In this document: positions 46,632-57,896 of the stretch, piece by piece | How positions within the stretch are numbered: position 1 is the stretch's first letter | How the letters are laid out: the number at the start of each line of letters is the position of its first letter | NCBI GenBank assembly: GCA_027422505.1 | Contig: JAPQWV010000001.1 | Span: 6,510,001 to 6,574,000, forward strand | Direction of reading: 5' to 3' | Source: Craterostigma plantagineum | Lineage: Eukaryota > Streptophyta > Magnoliopsida > Lamiales > Linderniaceae | Length of the DNA: 64,000 bases | Program-made: the position numbers and the translations under genes | The notes under the pieces: model-generated | Told to the model about the DNA's origin: nothing | The model's input: the letters and a program-made list of their open reading frames with translations, nothing else | Databases searched by the model: none

Positions 46632-46949
46632 ATGATTGTCTTTTCACATAATTTTCAGGTGATCTCCATGACATTAACAAACATTGTGTTTCAATTTGGT
46701 GGGCAATTGACCATCAGCGATGATAATACTTCCAAATGGTGTCCCGCGCCGGATTGTCGATGGCAAAACATCCGAGTGGATGAGGATACGTGCGGACTGG
46801 AACTAGTGAAAAGTCAAATACTAGAAGTGTTGTCTTCTAGAGACGTTAATACGAAAGTAAATTTAACCTACATGCCGGATGTCATGTACCCATTTCCACG
46901 GCCTATTTATATCGAAAACGATTTTGGGTTACATTCATATCATATCTGA
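46632..46949 (+). pseudogene. MuDR-type transposase N-terminal fragment
   Basis: A 105-residue frame from ATG 46632. LTNIVFQFGGQL, a Trp/Cys-rich middle and LTYMPDVMYPFPRPIYIEND resemble the PB1-like N-terminal domain of plant MuDR transposases (a beta-strand start, then a Y.P......P..I.ND motif). The zinc-finger and DDE domains that should follow are absent. It is probably the remaining first exon of a once autonomous MULE. Assignment is by motif resemblance only. Confidence 0.45.
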
Positions 46950-46971
46950 TAGAGAAAGCATTAGTCCTGAC

Positions 46972-48025
46972 AGTTATTATTGGGTACTCAGAAAAAGAAA
47001 AGGTTCTCAGCTTTGAAATTTTGTTGTGAGAACCTATGCAACCTGTGAGGACCCTTTCAGTCAAACGAACTTTGACTATGATTTTGAACCCCGAAACACT
47101 TTAATTGAAGGAACCGCTCGTCATGAATAATATTCCACCACTAATGATAAGTCAATTGTGTCGTTAATAAAAAAACGAGGAACATCGATAATTATACGAA
47201 AGTTGTAGAACATTATTCAAACAATCATACCTCATTATCACCCAACACAACGTGCTAACTCAAATTTTAAATAAGCTGAGGTTTCCCCAATATATATTAT
47301 CTCCCCAATGCAAACTACTAAACCACCAACTATTGAAGACAAAACCGTCTTTAGACACGCCAAATTGTAAGAAAATCAAACGTGATTTGCCTAGGGTCCT
47401 CAGGTAATCAACAGGGTCCTTAGTATTTGTTTCATATCAGAGAACCCGAAAAGACTCCGAGTACCCGCCAGGGACCTTTAACTCACTCGTGAATGATTCC
47501 TGACAGTGATATGACATGTCTGACTGTTTTTGACAGCGTTAGTTCTGACATCTTTAAAATATATATGATAAAGGGTTATTATTTGGTACTCAGGAAAATA
47601 AAAGATACTCAGCTTTGAAATTATGTTGTGAGAACCTGTGCAACCTGTGAGGACCCTTTCAGTCAAACGAACTTTGACTACGATTTGCCTTGGGTCCTCA
47701 GGTAATCAACAGGGTCCTTTGTATTTGTTTCTTATTAGAGAACCCGTAAAGAATCTGAGTACCCGCCGAATAGGTAACCCACTCATGAGTGATTACTGAC
47801 AGTGACAGTGACAGTGACACCGATAGTTATGACATGTCTGATTGTTCCGAAAGTGACCTTTAACTCAATCGTGAATGATTGTGTAATAATTATATCTTTA
47901 AAATATAGGTTACTCTAACAGAGTTATTATTGGGTACTCACGTAAAGAATGGGTACTCAGAGATGAATCATTTTGTGAGAACCCGTATAGCGTCTGAGGA
48001 CCCGTACGTAGTCAAACGATTAAAT
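46972..48025 (+). repeat. Three dispersed ~110-bp direct repeats in the MULE
   Basis: Copies at about 46972-47085, 47574-47684 and 47921-48025. Each begins TTATTATTGGGTACTCA or a close variant and continues through GAGAACC, GAGGACCC and AGTCAAACGA. The first two are ~90% identical; the third is more diverged. Confidence 0.8.
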
Positions 48026-48537
48026 TTCACATGTCGTTAGAATTGGCAATTAGAATCGTTCAACCAAAAACATAAGCTAAGACAAATAGTCAAACAGTCA
48101 TGCTATACAACCACCTAATCATCTAGCAAGCACAGAACCATACCATTGCCGACGAAATATGAACATGTCAAAATTTTTCTAAAAGTTGCAATATCTTCAG
48201 GAGCAATATTGAATAAGTTGTCGCCGGTGAATATCAGTGCTAATGCAGCCCGTAGCATGTATATCCACACTCACCTCTGCATGTCATCAATTAGATCTTA
48301 ATAGTCTCAAACCGAAGCAAGATCCCAGGTATGCATTCGTACGCTAGAATCTGACCAAGATTAGCAATGCTATTCTTTAGGGTTTGTTGAAAATTTACAT
48401 GATACTAGCTAGGGTTTGCTGAAATTAATTCCATGTAACCTGAAGCGGATGTACGAATCCGCTCAAGCAGGAACTAGAGTAGTCGCTGCCATAAGAAATG
48501 TGTGAACCCATCACATCGCGAGGGTAGGTTCTCAAAC

Positions 48538-48719
48538 GATTGGGTTCTCAGATCTTACACGGGCCCTCAGACATGGATTCAAATCGGAGAACCAGTCTAA
48601 TGTCTGAGAACCTTTTCTCAGATAGGTTCAGACCACGAACGGGTTCTCAGAACTTGCACGGGTCCTCAGATATGGACTCAAATCAGAGAACCAGTCTAAC
48701 ATATGAGAACCCTTTCTCT
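48538..48719 (+). repeat. Two tandem ~83-bp repeats with ~99-bp period in the MULE
   Basis: 48538-48620 and 48637-48719. Both run GGGTTCTCAG...CACGGG.CCTCAGA.ATGGA...GAGAACCAGTCTAA...GAGAACC.TTTCTC. Confidence 0.8.
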
Positions 48720-49325
48720 TCTAATCGAACGAATTCTGAAAATCCTCTTTTCACGATTTAAACTCAGACAACCCAAAAACCATCAAACACCCACGAAATC
48801 AACAACCATGGTCGGCTGTGTGAACCTGTTCCGCTGTGTGAGTACCCACGAAATCAACACTCGTCAAACACCCAAATAACAGAGAAAACTACTCGGCCAT
48901 GTGTCGAAACAACTGAAGATGTAAAACAATTTACAGTTTCAAACGCCATTGCGTGAGTTTTGCTGTAATGCTGAAAACCTTCACAAGATTCTCACGATCT
49001 CGTTGTTTTCTTTTTTGGAAGACTCGATGTGTTCTTCTTTTTTTCGATGGGTCTCACGCGTCTGTTTGGGTTCCTTTTTAGTTTTTTTCTTTTTTTTCGT
49101 TTTTAACTGTTCGTATCCTTTAATTGTATTTAATGCGCACAACTACCCTTTAAGTAGGCCTTAGTTAGTAAGGGTATAATTGTATATTCAAAAAATGGAG
49201 GTCATTCACCTAAAATGAATTTGAGACGAGGTCATATAGCAAAAATACCCAATAAAATAGATTAATAAAAAAAGAATAACTAATTGATCCAAACAATATT
49301 TAATTTCAATGTTATATATTATCGT

Positions 49326-49832
49326 TCTAATTTTATTAAGGGAGATAGCCTTATATTAACTGTTCTCAAATTGTTGGGTATCAACCATCAAAATTACTAT
49401 TCTACCATTAAATTAAATTTATCCCAAGATATCCCCTAATATCATTTTGTATACTTTAAAAAATAACATAAAATTAAACTTTATATTATAATTTACCTAT
49501 TAAAATTAACTTATTACTAGTACTATTTGCACATGTAATAATATATATAGAAGAATATGTGTTATAATATTAAAACTAAAATTAGTTTTAAATTTAATGT
49601 GTATTAAAAATATACTTTTTTATTATTATACTAATAATAGATAGTGGGTGATTATACTAATAATAAATAGTGGGTGGTTATTAACTTAAGTGTTTTTCAA
49701 TAATTATTAATTGACAAAAATTATGATTGGCTAATTGATACACTAAATCATGACAGTTCTTAAAAGGCCCTGACAATTAATTAAGTTACTATTATAAATT
49801 TAGCCACACGTCGAGTGTGCGAACAATACTAG
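49326..49832 (+). mobile_element. Non-autonomous Helitron
   Basis: 5' end TCTAATTTTATTAAGGGAG. 3' hairpin CACACGTCGAGTGTG, then CTAG at 49829-49832. 507 bp, AT-rich, non-coding. The flanking bases are not the ideal A and T, so exact ends are slightly uncertain. Confidence 0.7.
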
Positions 49833-49836
49833 CCTA

Positions 49837-51420
49837 TCTATTTTATGGAGAGCGTCACATAGTAACTGCCATTTGGCATGTCAATTTCATGTTAACTACC
49901 ATTTTGCCATTAAAAAACACAATTAAAAATTATTTTTATTAATTTAAACATTATTATATTAAACATGACACCACAAAATCATTTTAATTATAATTTGTCA
50001 TTAAAATACTAAAATATTGAAATTAAACTTTAATCCTATATTCAAAGATTTATTTTATGTATTTAGATAGTAGCACATGCAATTGTTTTCAATCAATAAC
50101 TTTACATTCCACAAGATTAAGATAACATGCTAAGTAGCCAACATAGTCCCTCTGGTATCAAGTCCAGTAGGGAACAAACACCCCATATAAGGATAAGGAC
50201 ACTCGCAAAAAGTTTCTGATCCAGAATAAGTTTGGACCAAAACCATTCTCTTAAGACAAACAACCAAAAGAACCACCAAAAGATAAGAATCTAAAGACTG
50301 GACTATGCTAAACATAACAAATTCTACAAACTCATATTAAAACTCCACGACCATGGCTAGTAATCCCCATCTGCGGTAATGACAATGTTCTTCAGACTTC
50401 TATCTTTAAATTCTAGATCTCTGGCATGAAACACCCTACAACGTGGACGGAACACCCTACAATGAGGGACAAATACCTCCCAAAAGGAGACGACAAACTC
50501 CACAGTGGGAGACAAGGTCAACTTGAGATCAACCCGCGCACCAGATTTTTAGCTTGACAATTCGGCGTCGGCCATGGTGGCACAACGACGGTGGCAACAG
50601 ACAGCTGCGGTGAAGAACGACGAAAGAGGTGGTGGTGTCGAACTACGAAAGAGAAGCATCTGCAAAGAAATAAAAAATCAACTTCAATATCTAAAATATC
50701 AAAAAATAAACAAAAACAAAATGGAACGGGAGCTCCCCGTTCCCTGTGAGGACGGGGGGCAGGACGACGGCCGACGAGCGGGTGAGGTGGATTTGGGGTA
50801 GGGGTGAAAACGAGTCGAGCCGAGCACTAACTTGAGTGTGCTTGAGTTTGACTTGATAACTAACGAGCCGAGCTTGGTCAACTCGAACTCGAGTCGACCT
50901 TTGATCAAGCTGAGCTGCTCACGAGCTGCTCGCGAGCTGTGAATGAACACATCGTCTACATGTCCTATATATCTTTGAGTTTTTGACATTTTCGTAACAA
51001 TTTTAATACTTGACTTGATGTTCGGTCATTCTTAATGCAATTTCTAATAAACAATTTATTCAGTTTAGATCAAATAATTTATTTGATAATGTTGGAAATC
51101 AAAGTCAATAATTTTTCTAATTATTTATGCCTTACGAGATATATCATACACATTAATATGTAATTTAATCGAGCTTCGAGCCGAGTCGAGCCGAACATTC
51201 CCTAGCTTGAGTTTGACTTGATTATTAACGAATCGACTCAAGCTCGAGTCGAGCTTTGACCGAGCAGCTTGCGAGCAGCTCACGAGCGGCTCCGTTCGTT
51301 TTCACTCCTAATTTGGGATATTTGGGTTTGGGGATGGCTGCTAGGTTTTTCTCTGTCTCTTTGTTTGTATTCACAAACTTGGATATAGTAGCACATGCAT
51401 TGAATGTGCTAAATCACTAG
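49837..51420 (+). mobile_element. Non-autonomous Helitron with foreign DNA inside
   Basis: 5' TCTATTTTATGGAGAGC after an A. 3' hairpin AGCACATGCATTGAATGTGCT, then CTAG and a T. 1584 bp. The interior (about 50350-50790) is higher in GC, with Arg-rich short frames on both strands; it may be captured host sequence, but no protein family is recognisable. A 512-bp hAT-type MITE is nested in it. Confidence 0.8.
50799..51310. mobile_element. hAT-type MITE nested in the Helitron
   Basis: Target repeats ATTTGGGG (50791-50798) and ATTTGGGA (51311-51318), 7 of 8 matching. Terminal inverted repeats TAGGGGTGAAAACGA and TAGGAGTGAAAACGA. Long, GAGTCGAGCC-rich imperfect inverted repeats lie inside both ends around an AT-rich centre. 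Non-coding. Confidence 0.85.
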
Positions 51421-51430
51421 TATACATCTT

Positions 51431-51678
51431 TCTATTTTATTACGGGAGAGACCCACATAGTAACCATTTCAAAGTTAATTGGTGTGTCAATTTTTATATT
51501 AAAAAGTAATTAAAAATAAATATAATATTACATGATTTAAGCCTTAGCCTCATAAAATTGTCCATTTCTATATTTAGTAAATTGTTTACTTTAATAAATA
51601 TTAAATTATTATGATAAAACCACGGACTATCAATTAATTTTTAACTTATGCACACATGTAAAGTGTGCTTAATACTAG
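51431..51678 (+). mobile_element. Short non-autonomous Helitron
   Basis: 5' TCTATTTTATTACGGGAG, 3' hairpin GCACACATGTAAAGTGTGC, then CTAG followed by T. 248 bp; its 5' end resembles the Helitron at 49837. Confidence 0.75.
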
Positions 51679-52389
51679 TATTATATTAAGGGTGAGGGTG
51701 GCTATAAACTGTCACTGTGGTCTGTTAATATATGGGGAATCGACACATAAATAACTATCACTATAAAAGAAAGCCACTTTGCTACCTCGTCAGAATTTTT
51801 TTATCTAGGTATCCATTTGAAACTATGTTTAATATAGGTACCAATTTGACTATTATACCCATGTCACTATTATTAATTACAATTTTACCTAGCTTTTAAC
51901 TTAAGTTATATAAAGAAAAGAAATATTGAACCAAAGACACCGAATGATCATCTCTCCAGCCTAATCTGCACTGATCTTTCTTGCAACCGATCATGATATC
52001 TCCCTACCCAAATAGAACAATCTTGTGAAGGTATTTTGCCTCTACGACCGATTCTCGACATCTCTTGCATGTGACATAAGTTTGGTATCATTTTATTTTG
52101 AGTCGTGTTTTTCAGCTATATCTAAATTCGGATAAATTAGTGTTGTGATTAGGATTCGATTATTTGATTGATTATGGGCTTTTTATTTTGGTTATCAATT
52201 TGAGATTTCTATGTAAAAAACGTGGTTTTATGAGTTTTTGGTGTTTGAAATTTGGTCCTCGATTTTGCTTTGATTAGGGTTGTTTTCGCTTGAACATAGA
52301 TTGATATCGATATGCTTTAGTGTTGTTGTCCTAAGGATTTGATTATGGGCCATAAACTATGGTTATACATTTTGGTACGATATATGCTT
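51679..52389. other. Partial Helitron 5' end and unassigned AT-rich DNA
   Basis: 51682-51715 (TATATTAAGGGTGAGGGTGG, then CTATAAACTGTCAC) closely matches the 5' end of the Helitron at 41038, but no matching 3' end is found nearby. The rest is unassigned. Confidence 0.4.
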
Positions 52390-53069
52390 GATAGTTAATC
52401 ATACATATGTTGTGGATTCAGCCTACTGTTGGACACATGGTCGATTCTGGCCAAGTGTGGTTGTATGGAATAGATGTAACCTGCCAAAACACAAATTTTA
52501 CTCTGGTTGGTTATGCATCAGCGCGTCCACACCTTTGATCGATTGAAAATGTGGGGAATTGAAACCAATGCTTCTGAATGTCTACTATGTGGTGTTCACG
52601 AGGAAACTATTGGACACTTGTTTGTGAAGTGTGCTTATACGGTTTCTCTATTAAACACCGTGCTCCAGTGGCTGCGCGTTGAGGTCCGCTTGCATGATGA
52701 TTTCTGTAGATGGCAAAACTGGTTGGTGAAATTGCAATAAAGAAGGGGAGGAAAACAAGCTTCTCATAGCTTGTATAGCGCCTGTCATTTATCAAGTGGA
52801 TGGAGAGGAATTTAAGGCATCATGGGAAGCAAGGTTCAGATGTAGAGCATGGAGCAAAACTAATTCAGACATTACTGAAGAACCTATTACAGTAGTGTGG
52901 TAAGCAATCTGTTAGAATAGTTTCTGAGATAATTTGATACTTACACAGGTACAAACAGACCACTATGCTACATCAAGTGTTTTTTTATTAGTTAGTGGAC
53001 ATACGATGTATGAAAGTGTGTAAGAACTGTTCAGGTGGGAATGAAATTCTTTCTTTCTAAAAAAAAAAC
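52390..53069 (+). pseudogene. LINE (L1-type) 3' end with zf-RVT domain and poly(A)
   Basis: A frame from about 52480 to 52740 encodes a reverse-transcriptase zinc-binding domain (zf-RVT): PAKTQILLWL, RVHTFDRLKMWGI, then CLLCG..EET.GHLFVKC, the CX2C...HX4C pattern. Downstream, in shifted frames, are the Trp-Arg-Asn motifs usual at plant LINE ORF2 ends. The segment closes with an A-run at about 53060-53068. The RT and endonuclease domains are absent, so this is a 5'-truncated, frameshifted copy, as is usual for LINEs. Confidence 0.7.
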
Positions 53070-53949
53070 CAAAATCATACATATGCTTTTACAACGGTAC
53101 TCCTTGTTTTATTAGTTTGGTACTCCTTATTTCAGTAGTTTGGTATTTCATGTTTGACACGTATGGTAGTGTATGTTAATAATGTTAGGATTTTACGGAT
53201 TATGCAGTAATAGAATCAAACACAAGTTCAACTCAATGTCATATTTTTTTATTTCGATAAAAAATGGCCAATATGAAGAATATGGTGACTAGTGAGAGCA
53301 ACGTGAAGCTATATGAAAGTAGAGATGATGAAGATTCAGCACAGGAGGGTTGTGATGAGGTTGTTGCTAAGGCAATGAGAGTCATGTAGTTGTAAGACAT
53401 GAGACTTTACATGTATTTTGTGGGAGACGAGGAGTAGGAAATTGCAACATTTTAAGTGATTTTATATGTTGGATGTTAGTTATTTGTTTAAAGACTTTTT
53501 TGTTGGATGTTGTGTAAGAAATAGCTTGTAATTTTTTCTGTGATGTTCGTGAAAGGTTTAGATTTGATCAGATAGGTACGACATAATACTGTCATTATGT
53601 ACCATGACAATGTAAAACAAGGTACACGACGGAGCACAATATGGAGGGTGTGGATTGCGGCGTACATCCTGCAATGATAAATATATCATCACACCTACAA
53701 CTCATGGGAGGTATCTTGACGATGTTGAAGTCGAAGTATATCGTGGCTCCATGACTGCCACAATACTTAGAGATCCTCGTAGTTGTATGCTCCACTTATT
53801 TGATGATATTATCTGTGTTTATAAAATTTTGGACTGAGGTTGAAGTTCTACGAACCTGTTCCGAGACATTTTTTATGTTTCTGAGATTGAGGTTCTGCTG
53901 TGACTTGTGTTTATGCTCCAAGATTTTTATAGTACCTGAAAAAACGCTT
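53070..53949. other. Unassigned intergenic DNA
   Basis: No recognisable protein or element termini. Scattered TGGTACTCC and GTAGTACC motifs foreshadow the following tandem repeat. Confidence 0.35.
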
Positions 53950-55375
53950 GTAGTACCAATATACAGATGTTTGTAGTCCAATATATAGATGTTCGTAGTA
54001 CCATAACATATGCTAGCGTAGTACCATGCGTAGGTTACTTGTAGTGTCTTTTTCATACCACGTTTTTAATTATTGAAAACACGTATATTATTGTGCAAAT
54101 AAGGCATGCGAACTTCCAAAATACGGCACATAATAAAAATTAAACACACAGTAACGTAAAACATAAACACTAACTTCCAATTGATCAAAATCTTGATTAT
54201 GTAGTAAGATGTTCTTACTAGTATCATATTAAGTAGAAAGAAAGTTGGTGTTTCAATGTAATAATAATAATTCTAAATATTAACCCATCAATATTGATAC
54301 CAAATAAGCAATATAGTACATATAACTATGGTATCATAGTCACAGACCAAAAATAATTCGAACGGCGTCGAAAAACTCCTACCTAATTTGTAGTACCAAT
54401 ATACAGATGTTTGTAGTATCAATGTGTAGATGTTCGCAGTACCATAACATATGCTATTGTAGTACCATACGTTGGTTACTTGTAGTATCTATTTCGTACC
54501 ACGTTTTTAATTATCGAAAACACGTATATTATTGTGCAAATAAGGCATGATAACTTCCAAAAGATGGTACATAATGAAATTAAACACACGGTAACGTAAA
54601 CATAAACAGTAACTTTCAATTGATAAAAAATATTGACTGTGTAGTAAGTGTTCTTCCTAGTATCATATTAAGTAGAAGAAAGTTGGTGTTTCAATGCAAT
54701 AATCATAATTCTAAATATTAATCCATCAATATTGATACCAAATGATCAATATAGTACCTATAACTATGGTAACATAGTCACTGACAAAAAAAAAATTCGA
54801 ACGGCATCGAAAAACTCTTACCCTAATTTGTAGTACCAATATACAGATGTTTGTAGTACCAATATATAGATGTTCGTGTACTATAGCATATGCTAGTGTA
54901 GTATCATGCGTAGGTTACTTGTAGTGTCTTTTCGTACCACGTTTTTAATTATCAAAAACACGTATATTATTGTGCAAATAAGGCATAAGAACTTCCAAAA
55001 TACGGTACATAATAAAAATTAAACACACGGTGACGTAAAACAGAAACACTAACTTCCAATTGATCAAAAATCTTGACTATGTAGTAAGATGTTCTTACTA
55101 GTATCATATGAAGTAGAATGAAAGTTGGTGTTTCAATGTAATAAATCATAATTCTTAATATTAACCCATCAATATTGATACCAGATGATCAATATAGTCC
55201 TATAATTATTGTAATATACTCACCGACCAAAAATAATTCGAACGGCGTCGAAAAACTCTTACCCTAATTTGCAGTACCAATATACAAATGTTGGTACTAC
55301 CAATATATAGATGTTCGTACTACCATACATATGTCAGTGTAGTACCATACGTAGGTTACTTGTAGTACCAAACTT
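53950..55375. repeat. ~440-bp tandem repeat, 3.2 copies
   Basis: Units start at 53950, 54390, 54830 and 55271 with GTAGTACCAATATACA or a close variant (the last begins GCAGTACC). Each contains the block ACGTATATTATTGTGCAAAT and ends AACGGC.TCGAAAAACTC. Periods are 440, 440 and 441 bp; the last unit is partial. AT-rich and non-coding. Confidence 0.9.
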
Positions 55376-56022
55376 GTGACAAAAGTCGTACTCTATAATC
55401 CATGATTAAGGTATCTTATTACTATGTCACACTGCCACCCGTAAGTAGTTTGTAGTATCGAAATCTAACATTCTCCAATATTCTCTGACATACATGTTAA
55501 ACATATTTTTCATCATCTAGTTTGTGAAAAATTCTATGACATGATGGATTCTATTTTTTTTTTCAATTTTTAAGGCTATTATTTAGGGTACCTTTTTATA
55601 TATTTCTAGTATCATTTTAATGTTGATGCAGTACTCAACGTACCGGTACTATGTTAATGTGATTGTAGTATCTATTGTAGATATGTTGTTCCACAATTTA
55701 ATGATCTGTCACAAGTGCATCAAATAATGGGATCGTACAACAATCGGCTCGAGTTTAGGATTATAACAATCAAATATAATCAGCAACCTACCTCAATCAG
55801 CACTTAATCATGCTCGTTACTTTCATAACCCCTATAATTACATCCTTAATTTCTGATCGTGTCTTCATCTTCAGTTGCTAATCTTCATGGACATCGAATA
55901 TTTTTCCTGGTACGCTAACCTAGCTAAAAAGGTTACTATGATAGCCTCTTATAAGGTATTATATTAAAACAATAAGTACTATAACATCACGTCCGATGGT
56001 ACCTAATGAAATTATAACAGGC
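55376..56022. other. Unassigned intergenic DNA
   Basis: AT-rich, no supported gene. Confidence 0.35.
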
Positions 56023-56745
56023 ACTATGATAGGGGTGACCTTCGGTTCAGCATTCCCCCTAATCTGACTACCTGAAGACAGTGACTTTTAGGACATATGG
56101 CCAGGTGGGTAGGATATATGGGGACCTGTGACCTCGTACGGAAAAAGTAGGATGGGCTCTGACAGCAAAATAGTTTGAGCGGGAAATCTCGTGTAAAGCC
56201 GACCAAAGGACACGTGGAGTGTTGTGAGTGGTCGACATTGTGAACAGAGATGAGGCGCGCCAGTCTGACAATAGTACACTTCGCAGGTGCTGCCCCTCCT
56301 AGGTTGTACCGGACGTCGCTATCAAGTGGTCCCAGAGAAGTGCCAGCTAGGAAAACAAAGAGAAAATGGGTATATGGGAACAGACCAAGACGAGATTCAA
56401 GGCAGACTAAACACAACATACAAAACACTTAGAAAATATCCTGTATTCATCTTCTTCACTCTAGTTTTCGCCATTAACGCACTGTAACGAGCGAGGTGAG
56501 CTTGAGTGTGTATTTCCCGACTGTGAGTATTTCCCGACTGTGACTAGTGGATACTGTTTCCGGCGGCCTGTGGACGTAGGACACCTGTCCGAACAACGTA
56601 AAATCTGTGTCTCCTTCATCTTCTTTCTTTCTCAACACTAAAATACGTATTCTAAAACTCATCAAGAACACAAGGCCCAGTCCGTTTCGCCTGTCACCAT
56701 TTTCTCGGACTAAATATTATTGATCGGGGTCAAACCCGCATCACA
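56023..56745 (+). repeat. Solo-LTR-like copy of a gypsy LTR, head-to-head with the next LTR
   Basis: It matches 56756-57430 in inverted orientation: ATGATAGGGGTGACC...CAGCATTCC at the left, and ...GATCGGGGTCAAACCCGCATCACA at the right. Divergence is visible throughout, including a small internal duplication (TATTTCCCGACTGTGA). No internal region is attached on either side, so it is probably a solo LTR; no clear target duplication was found. Confidence 0.7.
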
Positions 56746-56755
56746 CTACATAACA

Positions 56756-57430
56756 TGTGATGCGGGTATGACCCCGATCAACAAGATTTAGGTTCGGGAA
56801 AGATGATTGACGAGTGAAACGGGCTAGGTCTAACGTTTTTGCGTGTGTTAGGATATGCGTTTCAGTGTTAGAAAAGGAAAAGAACACGATAGACATCGAT
56901 TTTACGTGGTTCGGACAGATGTCCTACGTCCACGGGCCGCCAGGAACAGTTTCCACTATTCACGGTTGAGAAATACACCCTCAGACTCACGTCACTCGTT
57001 ACAGTGCATCTATGGTGTAAAACGAATGAAGAAGACGATTACAGAGGAAAATATCTAAGTGTTTTAGAGTATTGTATTGAGTCCCTCCAGCATTTGCCTT
57101 CTCTCTTTCCCATATATCCGTTCTGTTCCCCTATTGCCAGCTGGACGTCCTTTTGGGGACCACTCGTCGCAGGTGTACTGTTGTCAGACTGGCACGCCCC
57201 CTTCCTGGTTTCCCTGTCAGCCAATCGTCGTCTTCCACGTGTCCCCTGGTCGGCTACACCTTATATTTCCTGCTCAAACTCTTTCACTGGACGCGCCATT
57301 CGTACTTTTTCCGTACAAGGCCTCTGGTCCCCAGATACCCCTCTTACCTGGTCCGTTACCGAGAACAGTACCACTTGTCAGATATCCGAGTTAGGAGGAA
57401 TGCTGATCCGATAGTTACCCCTATCATCCA
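56756..57430 (-). repeat. 3' LTR of the Tat element
   Basis: 675 bp, TGTGATGCGGG...ATCATCCA on the plus strand (minus sense TGGATGATAGG...CATCACA). It contains TTTACGTGGTTCGG...CTACGTCCACGG at 56901-56935. Confidence 0.75.
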
Positions 57431-57444
57431 GTCCCCTACTCTGA
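57431..57444 (-). other. Probable polypurine tract of the Tat element
   Basis: The minus strand reads CAGAGTAGGGGAC directly before the LTR start TGGATGATAGG; purine-rich and in the correct place. Confidence 0.5.
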
Positions 57445-57896
57445 GTTGTAATGCGCTAAGCATTGCAGCTCGGAGTATTACTAAGAGTGCATTCCTCCTT
57501 TACTATGCCTTCAGACCTTCCCAGTTGGCCTGCGCTACCTTTAATTGGATGGGACAGCTCGCCCACCTTTTTCAGAGAGTTAACGTATCCCTGAAGGGAC
57601 ACGTGTCCCCAAAATCGTCTTCTCTCTCTTACTTACTCATTTTGAAATTTTCGAGGCCTTTACTTATCATTTTCCCCCCTTTTCTCCAAAGAAAACTCTT
57701 CGATACTTAGCGATTTTTTCCCTTCTTCATCCTTAGGGTTCTCTTCGACATTTTCGCCCAAAATCAATCAGTGCTCAAGATCATCCCTCCTTGCATCGCT
57801 TCATCAGGTAATTCCTCCATACCTCTCTTCCTTTCTTGTACACTTGTCGATTTTTATCTTAGTCCCTTTCCCATTTCGTATTTGCGGGGTGAAGTC

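Larger units (their letters stand above)
45819..49250. mobile_element. Non-autonomous Mutator-like element (MULE)
   Basis: Perfect 9-bp target duplication AATAAAATA at 45810-45818 and 49251-49259. Termini are GGGTATTTTAGCTAAATG and, in reverse, GGGTATTTTTGCTATATG; further subterminal similarity (TGACCTCCAT, ATGACCTCGT) continues inward. 3432 bp. It holds a MuDR N-terminus-like fragment, telomere-like TTTAGGG tracts, and a dense family of GGTTCTCAG/GAGAACC motifs with larger direct repeats. No DDE transposase is visible, so it must rely on one elsewhere. It lies just upstream of the PPR start and may have displaced that gene's promoter. Confidence 0.88.

Noticed and set aside
56068..57710. Several 60-185-residue frames on both strands of the inverted LTR pair
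   Set aside because: They lie in non-coding LTR sequence, mirror each other through the inverted repeat, and show no protein motif.
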